Below are positions 1 to 6,791 of a stretch of 7,828 nucleotides of DNA, piece after piece. A model generated the notes under the pieces. It did not search any database. It was given only the letters and a program-made list of their open reading frames with translations, and had not been told where the DNA came from. Source of the DNA: CAYWMY01 sp046352935 (GTDB lineage Bacteria > Pseudomonadota > Gammaproteobacteria > Steroidobacterales > Steroidobacteraceae); contig JAXMGR010000034.1 in the NCBI GenBank assembly GCA_046352935.1, positions 1 to 7,828 of the forward strand, given 5' to 3'. Each line of letters opens with the position of its first letter. The stretch's first letter is position 1. The position numbers and the translations under genes are program-made.

Positions 1-1
1 A

Positions 2-226
2 GTTCGTGGCGAATACTGTGCCGTGGCGCAGGTCGGTGATGCCGGCGCTGCGAATCCGGCCGAGCCGAGCGAACGGAGCGCTGTACGGGCTGACCTCCAG
101 CAGGCTCTCGAACCAGTGGCCGCCCCGCTCGAGAGGCGCGCCGCGGTGCGGCGTTCCGAGGAAGACCATCGCGTCGAGCCGCTCGAGCCAGTCATGGCCG
201 AGCCTTGCGCCATGCGCGCAGGCGCT
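2..226 (-). pseudogene. Alpha/beta-hydrolase (PGAP1-like lipase/esterase) fragment
   Basis: Reading the minus strand from 226 gives 75 open codons to the left edge. They begin SACAHGARLGHDWLERL and continue through the core motif VFLGTPHRGAPLERGGHW and then SPYSAPFARLGRIRSAGITDL. The LGTPHRGAP block is typical of PGAP1-like/lipase alpha/beta-hydrolases, where it follows the nucleophile elbow (GxSxG) by about 25-30 residues. The elbow should lie just upstream of SAC, but the IS407-group element begins at exactly that point, so the catalytic Ser region and the N-terminus are missing here. The catalytic Asp and His would be off the left edge. The first in-frame codon is flush with the IS end, so the gene was cut by the IS or by a deletion starting from it. 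The substrate is unknown. The family call is by motif recognition only. Confidence 0.72.
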
Positions 227-246
227 TGACCTGCCCGGGTTTTTCC
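227..246 (+). repeat. Left terminal inverted repeat of IS407-group element
   Basis: The end reads TGACCTGCCCGGGTTTTT. It pairs with the complement of the right end, TGACCTGCCCCGGGAATTT, if one C is gapped. The left copy therefore has one C fewer in its C run, with looser similarity continuing inward. These ends are the transposase binding and cleavage sites. Confidence 0.85.
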
Positions 247-295
247 TCCACCTGACGACTTGAGAGAATGGCTCCTGCTCACCGGCGAGGAGCCC

Positions 296-559
296 ATGAG
301 AAAGAGTCGATTCACTGAAGAACAGATGGTCGCGATGCTTCGCGAAGCCGATCGCACGTCGGTCGCGGAGGTCGCGCGCAAGCACAAGGTCAGCGAGCAG
401 ACCATCTACACCTGGCGCCAGAAGTTCGGCTCGATGGACCCCGCCGACGTCAAGCGGCTGCGCGCCCTCGAGGCCGAGAACACCAAGCTCAAGCGGATGC
501 TGGCCGAGCGCGAGATGGCCATTGACACGCTCAAGGAGATCAACCGCCGAAAGTGGTGA
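296..559 (+). CDS. IS3-family (IS407 group) transposase OrfA
   Basis: An 87-residue DNA-binding subunit of the IS transposase. The ATG at 296 is preferred over an in-frame upstream start at 260. It gives the family start MRKSRFTEEQMVAML and has GAGGAG at 287-292, a slightly close but usable ribosome site. Residues 1-50 form the helix-turn-helix that recognises the IS ends (…KHKVSEQTIYTWRQKFG). Residues about 58-80 form the leucine-zipper-like coiled coil (LRALEAENTKLKRMLAE) used for oligomerisation. It ends with KKW-like residues (NRRKW), as in IS407-group OrfA. The stop TGA at 557-559 overlaps the orfB start, so OrfAB is probably made by -1 frameshifting, although I see no perfect A6G slippery run here. 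It appears intact. Confidence 0.9.
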   Translation: MRKSRFTEEQMVAMLREADRTSVAEVARKHKVSEQTIYTWRQKFGSMDPADVKRLRALEAENTKLKRMLAEREMAIDTLKEINRRKW

Positions 560-1401
560 GCTCGCAAGCCCGGCGCGAACAGGTGGTCTTCGCAATCCAG
601 CGAGGGCACCCGAAGCGCCGCGCTTGCGAGCTGATCGGCATTGCACGCTCGACACTGCGCTACGAGAGAACCCTACCGGGCCGCGATGCTCCGGTCCTCG
701 AAGCGATGCGCCGGCTTGCGCAGCAGTATCCGCGCTACGGCTATCGCCGCATCCGGATCTTCCTGAAGCGCGAAGGCCACGAGATGGGCTGGCAACGAGC
801 TCATCGGCTGTGGCAGGTCGCCGGGCTGCAGCTGCCCAAGCGGCGCCCGCGCCGACGCGTGGCGGGCTCACGCCCACGGCCGCTGCCTCCGAGCGGGCCG
901 AACAGCGTCTGGGCCTACGACTTCGTCTTCGACGCCTGCGCCAATGGCCAGCAGGTCAAGTGCCTGACCGTGGTCGACGAGTTCACCCGGGAGTGCCTGG
1001 CCATCGACGTGGCAGGAAGCATTCGTTCCAGGCGGGTCATCGAGGTCCTGACCAGGCTCGTGAGCGAACGCGGAGCGCCCGCGGTGCTTCGTTCCGACAA
1101 CGGCCCGGAGTTCGTCAGCCAGGCGATCCTGAAGTGGATCGTCGAGGCCAAGATCGAGGTCGCCCACATCGATCCCGGCAAACCGTGGCAGAACGGCACC
1201 GACGAGAGCTTCAACGGACGGTTGCGCGACGAGTGCCTGAGCCTCGAGTGGTTCCGCTCGCGCGTCGAGGCACGCGTGATCATCGAGCAATGGCGCCGGC
1301 ACTACAACCATGTGCGTCCGCACTCGAGCCTGGACTACCGCACACCCGTCGAATTCCGGCAACATCACGATTCCATCCACCGCGGAGCCACTTTCAAGTA
1401 A
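553..1401 (+). CDS. IS3-family (IS407 group) transposase OrfB, DDE catalytic subunit
   Basis: A 282-residue rve/integrase-core protein in the -1 frame relative to orfA, overlapping it by 7 nt from a GTG at 553. The N-terminal part carries the HTH_21-like region with RYGYRRIRIFLKREG at about 61-75. The catalytic acidic triad is visible: D123 in VWAYDF, D182 in LRSDNGPEF and E218 in NGTDESFNGRLR. The D-to-E gap of 35 residues is the IS3-family DD(35)E signature. The C-terminus has the usual YNHVRPHSSLDYRTP block. Length and motifs are normal, and no internal lesion is seen. It cuts and joins the ends of this IS, probably as an OrfAB fusion, with the separate OrfB product of uncertain importance. 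Confidence 0.93.
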   Translation: MVSSQARREQVVFAIQRGHPKRRACELIGIARSTLRYERTLPGRDAPVLEAMRRLAQQYPRYGYRRIRIFLKREGHEMGWQRAHRLWQVAGLQLPKRRPRRRVAGSRPRPLPPSGPNSVWAYDFVFDACANGQQVKCLTVVDEFTRECLAIDVAGSIRSRRVIEVLTRLVSERGAPAVLRSDNGPEFVSQAILKWIVEAKIEVAHIDPGKPWQNGTDESFNGRLRDECLSLEWFRSRVEARVIIEQWRRHYNHVRPHSSLDYRTPVEFRQHHDSIHRGATFK

Positions 1402-1411
1402 CCGAGTGGGC

Positions 1412-1431
1412 GAAATTCCCGGGGCAGGTCA
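1412..1431 (-). repeat. Right terminal inverted repeat of IS407-group element
   Basis: Read on the minus strand, this end starts TGACCTGCCCCGGGAATTT and matches the left end apart from one extra C and an AA/TT difference. The base after 1431 begins the fragment of a different IS3-family orfB. Confidence 0.85.
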
Positions 1432-1684
1432 CGGGTTCCGTTGGCCAACTGGTCGGCGACGAAGTCCATCGTCCATGCATCGTCGGGCGCCGCCGGCTGC
1501 ATCCGTTGATGGCGCTGAACCACCATCTTGCGTCGCTTGGGCAGCTTCGATCGCAGCTGCAGCCGCTCTTCCGTGTACAGCCGATAGGTCTTGCCGCGGC
1601 TGTGCTTCCAGCCCTCCCTGCGCAGCAGCACGTGAATGCGGCGATAGCCGTATCGGACTCGCACCTGCGCGATCAGCGGCCCTG
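1432..1684 (-). pseudogene. IS3-family transposase OrfB fragment (second, unrelated copy)
   Basis: The minus strand encodes an internal piece of an OrfB: PLIAQVRVRYGYRRIHVLL, then KTYRLYTEERLQLRSK, then APDDAWTMDFVADQLANGT. The RYGYRRIHVLLRREGW block and the W-x-M-D-F block, which holds the first catalytic Asp, are diagnostic of IS3-family transposases. The sequence differs clearly from the OrfB at 553-1401, so this is a different element. The fragment stops at 1432, where the IS407-group element begins, so the second and third catalytic residues are lost. Its start is also lost where it meets the helicase remnant near 1684. The readable frame continues into the antisense of the IS407 end, which has no meaning. 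The left boundary is exact; the right one is good to about 10 bp. Confidence 0.82.
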
Positions 1685-4126
1685 GTAAGTACACCAAGCT
1701 CTACCAGGAGCGCGATCCTCGCGAGCGCGTCGGCGTTGTCCCTTCGCCTGCTCCGCGCGCGAACTGGCCGAGCAGCAGCGTGAATGATCCAGGGCAACTG
1801 ATACCCATAGAGCTTCGCGCGTTATGGAACCTCGCTTCGGAATCAGTCGTGTTCAGCTCCCGCAGCCCCACGCCTTTCAACCAGTCTTCCCGAATCGCGT
1901 CGAGTCTTGCTTCGGCTGGCATGGCGCCAGTCACCGCTTCGGCGTGATCACGCGCCCATGCCTCTATAGCTCGAACACATTCGGCGAGCGCAGAGATGGA
2001 CCCTGCATCGGCCACGTACCGTTCAGCGATGCCGCTGAAAACCGAAAGGTGCTCGTGTGCTCGGAGCGCAACGCTGAGCGGGAGGCCTGACGACACAACC
2101 GCCTTCCGGGCAGGCTTCGTGACGCGCTGACGCGCTGACGCCGCACGTGCGCGTAAGAAGGAGATCACGTCGTCTGGCGTGGTCTCCGTCGCACCTGACC
2201 GCGCCTGGATCACAGCGAGTGATTGGCGGAACGCCTTCTCTACCCACGCCTCGGCCTCCTCCTCGCCTGGATTCACTAGCGGATCGGAGTCCAAGGCGAG
2301 CAACTCATCGTCGACGAGATCGCAGATCGCCGCACACGCTGCGGCATTCTCTCCGAGGGGCGCGAAATCGTTGTTGGACGCCAATTCCAGCAACAGCTCG
2401 AATGAGACTCCGGCCTTGACGGCCATTTGTCGCACTACCCGCACGGCAAAAAGAAGGCCGCTCTCGACTGGATCCGCGGTTCCGGCTTCAAAGTACCCTC
2501 GCGCGAGTTCCTCATCCTTCTCGATCTGCCAGCGCTCTCTTGTGTCGTCGATTGCGTACAGGATCTTGCCTTCCCCATCGACATAGGCTCGGCCGGCTCG
2601 GCCGCAGATGTTCCAGAAGTCCCGCTTGTCGATCGTCTCGTTGCTGATGTAAGGCGTCGCGACGATGACCGAGGAAATCCCGACGTTCACCCCCTGTGCC
2701 AGTGTCGTTGTGGCGACAATGATCTTGGGCGGCTTCGATCGCATGAGATGTTCCAGCGCCAACCTCACCTGCGGCGTCAGGCGATTGCTGTGACACACCA
2801 CACCGGCGCGAGCGGCGCGCAACTCGATGGCATCAGGAGCCAGTTCCTCCTGACAGACGGCTTCGAAGACTCTCCACTCGTGGTCTGGCCACGGATGGTC
2901 GGCCGGTGTCTCGCCAAGGGCAAGGAGGACCGCTGCGGCGAGCGTTGGTACCGACACCGCGCGCCCAGTAAAGATCATCACGGGGCCGATCTCGCTCAGG
3001 CGCACCGCGGTCGCCGCCACGGCTTCGTTCTTGCCGTCCGGAAACGGCTTGCGGCGGCGGCCAAAGCCGAGGCGCTTCGCCTCGACGAACGACGGATTGA
3101 AGGATTCGACTTCCCCTTGCCAGTCAATCCTCACGCGGGACCCGTTCCATCGCAGCAAGCCGAACCGCTCGGCCGACGGCTTCCAGGCTGACCGGGCCAC
3201 GAGACTCGGGTCGCCGGTCACCCATTCGGCAAGGACCTGCGGGTTCGGCAGGACCGCAGACAAGAGGAGAACCCGCGCGCCCGTTACCCGGGCCACGTAG
3301 CGGAGATGGTCGATGAACACCTCGTTGCGGACGTACCGCTCCGACGGTCCGATAAGGTGCCCCTCATCCACGATCACGAGCTTCACGCTCGTAAACAGCT
3401 CCGGGCTGGCGCGGAAGAGCGCGCGCGCCTTCTCCGGTGTCGCAATGGTGATCGAGGATTCGGATGCGAGCTCCGTGTCTACTGAACTGACTCGGGAACC
3501 GCCGTACAGATGCGACACCCGATAACCGAGCCAGCCGAACGTCGCCCCAAGCGCATGCTCCACCTCCAGCGCCAAGGATCGGAACGGCGCGAGGTAGAAC
3601 ACCCTCGCAGTAGGGTCTGCCCTCAGGGTCTGAAGGATGGCCAACCTCGGCGACGCGAGTCTTCCCAGCGCTTGTGCGGAGGTTGACCACGCGCCTGGGC
3701 GAAAGATTCAGCGCCAGCGCAAGGCCGCGCGCTGCGATGACCAAAGCTCGGTCACCGGCGGCTTCCTGGGAAGTGCAAGCAGGCGGATGTAGCGCTCAAG
3801 ACCATCTGGAGACTCATGCCCAAAGAACGGGGCAAGACGTTCAGGAGCGAGGCTTCCTCGAAATCCTCGAGCATCAAGCGAAGCAGACGGACGACCCACC
3901 ACCACGCAGGGTGACTACCGGACGAGGACACGATCGCCGCATCCCGAAGCTGCTGGTCCGCGCGTTCGAATGCCTGCTCGGTTCCGGTCAGCGTGAAGTC
4001 GGAGACGACGGCGACTGCGCGCGCGATGGCGACTGTTGACGCCCATTCGTTGAGCTCCAGTTGCTCGCTCTCGACATCAGGAAACGCGTGGCAAGACCGT
4101 TTTTGACTCCTCGTTTTCCCGGCCAT
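1685..4126 (-). pseudogene. Ski2/Hel308-like SF2 DNA/RNA helicase, frameshifted and 3'-truncated
   Basis: Joining minus-strand frames gives about 810 residues of one SF2 helicase, presumably an ATP-driven nucleic-acid translocase. Motifs in order: QxxAL-like ELWSSQRAAL (near 3750-3720), Walker A TSAGKT (near 3680-3663), Ia YLAPFRSLALEVE, II DEGH (3368-3357), III SAV, IV MIFTGRA, V ATTTLAQGVNVG, VI CGRAGR (near 2606-2589). The long open stretch is 3644-1801. Lesions: one base lost in the G-run 3829-3832; one lost near 3714-3719, giving a TGA at 3710-3708; one gained near 3645; one lost near 1793-1801. Past the last shift, the frame reads PWIIHAAA and DNADALARIALLVELGVL, then ends at the IS fragment. 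The ATG at 4126 is tentative (GAGGG 7 nt upstream). HamB of Hachiman is a possible relative, but I cannot prove it. Confidence 0.85.
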
Positions 4127-4203
4127 CGGTCGCCCCTCAGCCCGTCGGCCACTTTCCGCTCACAGGTCCCGCGTCGAGAGGGGCCTCCGCTAGGGTTCAC
4201 CAG
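4127..4203 (-). other. 77-bp remnant between IS3 element and helicase start
   Basis: This short stretch lies between the left end of the IS3-family element and the tentative helicase ATG. On the minus strand, one frame ends in a TGA at 4139-4137, just before the GAGGG ribosome-site candidate (4134-4138) and the helicase ATG. That would fit the last codons of a lost upstream operon gene, but a second stop in the same frame at 4199-4197 weakens the idea. Another frame is open throughout but runs into the helicase in the wrong phase. I recognise no protein family in any frame. Confidence 0.35.
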
Positions 4204-4229
4204 TGGGCTGCCCCCGTTCCTCCAGACAC
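4204..4229 (+). repeat. Left inverted repeat of IS3-family element
   Basis: The end starts TGGGCTGCCCCC and ends CTCCAGACAC. It matches the complement of 5428-5453 at 22 of 26 positions, the differences being at positions 13, 15, 16 and 21. Confidence 0.92.
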
Positions 4230-4250
4230 ATTAGATGGCAGCATGTGTTC

Positions 4251-4256
4251 AGGAGG
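4251..4256 (+). promoter_or_regulatory. Ribosome binding site of IS3 orfA
   Basis: A perfect AGGAGG sits 5 nt before the ATG at 4262. It settles the start at MGTRRKF rather than the in-frame upstream ATG at 4235, which has no such site. Confidence 0.8.
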
Positions 4257-4261
4257 AAGCG

Positions 4262-4555
4262 ATGGGAACGAGAAGGAAGTTCACGGACGAGTTCAAGCGT
4301 GAGGCGGTGAGGCTGGCGACCCAGCCAGGGATGACCGTGACGACGGTGGCGCGCGAGCTGGGAGTTGAGCGCAGCGTGTTGCGCGCGTGGGTGCGCAAGA
4401 CCGAGGAAGGACGCTACGAGCCGACGCCGGGCAAGCCGCTCAAGAGCGACAGCCAGGCCGAGAACGAGCAGCTGCGCCGCGAGCTGGCGCGGGTGAAGAT
4501 GGAACGCGACATCCTAAAAAAGGCGCTCGGCTACTTCGCGAAGGACCCGACGTGA
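4262..4555 (+). CDS. IS3-family transposase OrfA
   Basis: A 97-residue OrfA (HTH_Tnp_1 type) starting MGTRRKFTDEFKREAVRLA. The helix-turn-helix is at about residues 10-45 (TVTTVARELGVERSVLRAWV). A leucine-heptad coiled coil follows at about 62-90 (AENEQLRRELARVKMERDILKKALGYF, continuing to the end). It binds the inverted ends and supplies the N-terminal half of the OrfAB transposase. The slippery run lies inside the ILKKAL segment. The stop at 4553-4555 overlaps the orfB GTG at 4552. It is intact and of normal length for the family. Confidence 0.93.
   Translation: MGTRRKFTDEFKREAVRLATQPGMTVTTVARELGVERSVLRAWVRKTEEGRYEPTPGKPLKSDSQAENEQLRRELARVKMERDILKKALGYFAKDPT
4516..4522 (+). promoter_or_regulatory. 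A6G programmed -1 frameshift site
   Basis: AAAAAAG lies in the orfA frame shortly before the orfA stop, in the ILKKAL codons where IS3-family elements slip. Moving to the -1 frame here enters orfB without a stop, giving an OrfAB fusion of about 385 residues (4262-5418). The orfB frame is open well upstream of the GTG at 4552, as fusion requires. Confidence 0.82.
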
Positions 4556-5418
4556 AGTTCGGCTTCATTGCCAAGCATCGCGCGGTGTGGCCGGTTCGAG
4601 TGTTGTGCGAGGTCCTGGAAGTCTCCCGCAGCGGGTTCTACGAGTGGTTTGGCAGGCGGCCGAGCGCACGGGCGCGGGCCAACGAGAAGCTCACCGGCCT
4701 GATTCGCCAGAGCTTCGAGGCGAGCGACCGGACCTACGGCAGCCGGCGCGTGTGGCGCGACGTGCTGGGCTGGGGCGAGCGCTGCGGCATCCACCGTATT
4801 GCCAGGTTGATGAACAAGGCGGGGTTGTTCGCGCGCAAGAAGCGGCGTCGCTTGCCCGGCGACACCGGCGTGCGTGCCGAGCACGGCATCGCGCCGAATC
4901 TGCTGCAGCGCGAGTTCGAGGCCGACGCGCCGAACCGGAAGTGGCTGGCCGACTTCACCTACGTCTGGACCGACGAGGGCTGGCTGTACGTGGCCGTCGT
5001 GCTGGACCTGTACTCGCGCCGGGTGGTCGGCTGGTCGATGAAAGCGGAGATGACCGCGCAACTGGTCATCGACGCCTTGGTGATGGCAGTCTGGCGGCGC
5101 GGCATGCCCCGGGAGTTGCTGCATCACTCCGACCAGGGCAGCCAGTACACCAGCGAGGACTTCCAGCGGCTGCTCGGGGCGCACGGCATCGTTTGCAGCA
5201 TGAGCAGGAAGGGAGACTGCTGGGACAACGCGGCGATGGAGAGCTTCTTCTCCAGCTTGAAGACCGAGCGCGTGGCCCGCAAGCGCTACGCGACCCGGGA
5301 TGACGCTCGCGCGGACGTGTTCGACTACATCGAGCGGTTCTACAATCCGCGCAGGCGCCACTCGGTGCTCGATTACGTCAGCCCGGTGCAGTTCGAGGAA
5401 AGAATGGCGGCTGTGTAG
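4552..5418 (+). CDS. IS3-family transposase OrfB, DDE catalytic subunit
   Basis: 288 residues from the GTG at 4552, normally translated as the second half of OrfAB after the slip at 4516-4522. The N-terminus VKFGFIAKHRAVWPVRVLCE is the usual HTH_21 start (VSRSGFYEW at about 24-32). The rve core carries D134 in WLADFTYVW, D194 in HHSDQGSQYTS and E230 in WDNAAMESFFSSLK, with exactly 35 residues between D194 and E230. The C-terminus has YNPRRRHSVLDYVSPVQFE. Length and motifs are complete, so the enzyme should be functional. It cuts and joins the ends at 4204 and 5453. Confidence 0.94.
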   Translation: MKFGFIAKHRAVWPVRVLCEVLEVSRSGFYEWFGRRPSARARANEKLTGLIRQSFEASDRTYGSRRVWRDVLGWGERCGIHRIARLMNKAGLFARKKRRRLPGDTGVRAEHGIAPNLLQREFEADAPNRKWLADFTYVWTDEGWLYVAVVLDLYSRRVVGWSMKAEMTAQLVIDALVMAVWRRGMPRELLHHSDQGSQYTSEDFQRLLGAHGIVCSMSRKGDCWDNAAMESFFSSLKTERVARKRYATRDDARADVFDYIERFYNPRRRHSVLDYVSPVQFEERMAAV

Positions 5419-5427
5419 CTAACCGGA

Positions 5428-5453
5428 GTGTCCGGAGAGATGGGGGCAGCCCA
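5428..5453 (-). repeat. Right inverted repeat of IS3-family element
   Basis: The minus-strand reading begins TGGGCTGCCCCC and ends CTCCGGACAC, the partner of the left end. It lies 9 nt past the orfB stop, a usual tight packing for IS3-family elements. Confidence 0.92.
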
Positions 5454-5469
5454 GGATTTCGGACGCAGA
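5454..5469. other. 16-bp orphan spacer between two insertion sequences
   Basis: GGATTTCGGACGCAGA separates the right end of the IS3-family element from the left end of the IS256-family element. It is all that is left of host or island DNA between them. It does not repeat the right flank of the IS256 element (CGCTCCAG) or the left flank of the IS3 element. Too short to assign. Confidence 0.6.
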
Positions 5470-5497
5470 GGGCCTGTCAGAAATTCTGTGTGCGAGG
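5470..5497 (+). repeat. Left inverted repeat of IS256-family element
   Basis: Starts GGGCCTGTCAGAAATTCTG and continues TGTGCGAGG. It matches the complement of 6792-6819 at 22 of 28 positions. The outermost base is uncertain by one or two positions. Confidence 0.87.
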
Positions 5498-5503
5498 TGG
5501 GTT

Positions 5504-6766
5504 TCACGGGCGTGAGCTCGTGAATCGTTCGCCGTACAGGATCGCGAATTGATTCATTGCGTTCTTCCATTCGCGGGTCGATCTTACCGACTTGCTCATC
5601 ACGTTGCGAAGCGCCAGCCACAGCAGCTTGGTCGCCGCCTCGTCGCTGGGGAAATGCCCGCGCGTCTTGATGATCTTCCTGAGCTGCATGTGCAGGCTCT
5701 CGATCACGTTGGTCGTGTAAACCACGCGACGCACCTCCGGCGGGAACGCGAAGAACGGAATCACGTGCTCCCAGGCGCGCTTCCACGACTGCACGATCGT
5801 CGGGTACTTCGCGCCCCAGGGGCCCTCGGCGAACTCGTCGAGCGCCGCCTGCGCGGCCGCTACGGTGGCCGCCGTGTAGACCGGACGCAGCGCCGCTGCC
5901 ACGGCCTTGCGGTCCTTCCAGGTCGCGTAGTCCAGGCTGTTGCGGATCAGGTGCACGATGCAGGTCTGCACCGTCGTGGCCGGGAACGCCGCCTCGATCG
6001 CCTCGGCCAGCCCCTTCAGGCCGTCGACCACGGCGATCAGGATGTCGTTGCAGCCCCGGGTCTTCAGGTCGTTGAACACCTTCAGCCAGAACTTGGCCCC
6101 CTCGGTCTGCTCGATCCAGATCCCGAGCACGTCACGGCTGCCGTCGGGCAGCACGCCCAGCGCCAGGTAGACCGCCTTGTTGCGCACCACGGCGTCGTCG
6201 CGGATCTTGACCCGCAGCGCGTCGAAGAACACCACCGGGTACATCGGCTCGAGCGGCCGGCTCTGCCAGGCCACGACCTCGGCCATCACCTCGTCGGTGA
6301 CCTTGCTGATGAACTCCGGCGAGACCTCGGTGCCGTACATCTCCATCAGGTAGCCCTGGATCTCGCGCACCGTCATGCCGCGGGCGTACATCGCCACGAT
6401 CTTCTGGTCGAAGCCGGTGAAGCGGCGTTCGTGCTTGCCGATGATCTGCGGCTCGAAGCTGCCCTCGCGATCGCGCGGCACCTCGATGCGCACCGGCCCA
6501 TCGTCGGTGATTACCGTCTTGGCGCTGGCGCCGTTGCGATGGTTGCGCTGGCCTTCGGGGCGCGACTCGCCGGGCTCGTAGCCCAGGTGCTCGGTCATCT
6601 CCGCGCTCATCGCGCGCTCGATGACGGCCTTCTTGAGCGACCGGAACATCGTCTCCAGGTCGCCCTGCGTCATCGGGCCCTTGACCAACTCGTCCAGCAG
6701 CTCCTTCGGCACCTTCAGCTCAGGCGCTTCTGCGGCCGGGCCGGCCGCCTTTCGTTTGCTCGGCAT
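5504..6766 (-). CDS. IS256-family (Mutator-type) transposase
   Basis: A 420-residue DDE transposase, the usual length for the family (about 400). The N-terminal DNA-binding part (residues 1-100) includes MTEHLGYEPGE and the NHRNG block. The catalytic RNase H-like core has D182 in VVFFDALRVKI, D248 in IAVVDGLKG and E356 in TTNVIESLHMQLRK. The alpha-helical insert between the last two carries the C(2)H motif C269-I-V-H272. KTRGHFPSDEAA follows the glutamate, as is standard. No frameshift or stop is seen. It acts on the ends at 5470 and 6819 and is likely active. It shares its strand with the interrupted CD-NTase, but has its own ribosome site inside the IS. Confidence 0.96.
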   Translation of the reverse strand: MPSKRKAAGPAAEAPELKVPKELLDELVKGPMTQGDLETMFRSLKKAVIERAMSAEMTEHLGYEPGESRPEGQRNHRNGASAKTVITDDGPVRIEVPRDREGSFEPQIIGKHERRFTGFDQKIVAMYARGMTVREIQGYLMEMYGTEVSPEFISKVTDEVMAEVVAWQSRPLEPMYPVVFFDALRVKIRDDAVVRNKAVYLALGVLPDGSRDVLGIWIEQTEGAKFWLKVFNDLKTRGCNDILIAVVDGLKGLAEAIEAAFPATTVQTCIVHLIRNSLDYATWKDRKAVAAALRPVYTAATVAAAQAALDEFAEGPWGAKYPTIVQSWKRAWEHVIPFFAFPPEVRRVVYTTNVIESLHMQLRKIIKTRGHFPSDEAATKLLWLALRNVMSKSVRSTREWKNAMNQFAILYGERFTSSRP

Positions 6767-6771
6767 ACTGA

Positions 6772-6777
6772 CTCCTT
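6772..6777 (-). promoter_or_regulatory. Ribosome binding site of IS256-family transposase
   Basis: AAGGAG on the minus strand, 5 nt before the ATG at 6766, supports MPSKRKAAG as the transposase start. Confidence 0.7.
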
Positions 6778-6791
6778 GTCGTCATGGTATG

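Larger units (their letters stand above)
227..1431 (+). mobile_element. Complete IS3-family element, IS407 group
   Basis: This 1205-bp element is bounded by inverted ends that start TGACCTGCCC on both sides, with TG at the outer tip as in IS3-family elements. It holds overlapping orfA and orfB in the -1 arrangement. The OrfA start (MRKSRFTEEQ) and the OrfB block NGTDESFNGRLRDECL are typical of the IS407 group. The transposase is intact, so the element may still be mobile. The flanking bases (CGCT on the left, CGGG on the right) do not form a target duplication. The left flank is a hydrolase gene and the right flank is a piece of another IS3 transposase, so at least one side was rearranged after insertion. 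Confidence 0.9.
4204..5453 (+). mobile_element. Complete IS3-family element (probably IS3 subgroup)
   Basis: A 1250-bp element with TG…CA tips and 26-bp inverted ends matching at 22 positions, the outermost 12 perfectly. It contains orfA, an A6G slippery site and orfB in the -1 frame, the standard IS3-family plan. Both coding parts look intact, so it may be active. The flanking triplets CAG (4201-4203) and GGA (5454-5456) do not match, so the expected 3-bp target duplication is absent. It is unrelated at close range to the IS407-group element of this window: the termini and proteins differ. The subgroup assignment is tentative. Confidence 0.92.

Noticed and set aside
23..229. Small plus-strand protein at the left edge
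   Set aside because: The minus strand of the same DNA encodes a recognisable alpha/beta-hydrolase core (LGTPHRGAPLERGG).
522..1688. Plus-strand open frame (388 codons) overlapping IS407-group orfA and orfB
   Set aside because: Wrong-phase reading of orfB with heavy Arg/Pro/Ala content, continuing across the IS end.
1365..1697. A 110-codon minus-strand gene as a real protein
   Set aside because: The middle is an IS3 OrfB fragment, but the last 22 or so residues are antisense of the IS407 end and the first few come from the junction, so it is a chimera and not a gene.
2427..3191. Plus-strand open frames inside the helicase
   Set aside because: They lie opposite helicase motifs V, VI and IV on the minus strand and match no domain.
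4531..5361. Minus-strand open frame (276 codons) opposite IS3 orfB
   Set aside because: Antisense shadow of a gene with a complete DD(35)E triad; composition is Pro/Ala/Val/His rich and no family is recognisable.
227..5453. The two complete IS3-family elements as copies of one element able to recombine with each other
   Set aside because: Their termini (TGACCTGCCC versus TGGGCTGCCC) and their OrfA and OrfB proteins differ clearly, so homologous recombination between these two is unlikely.
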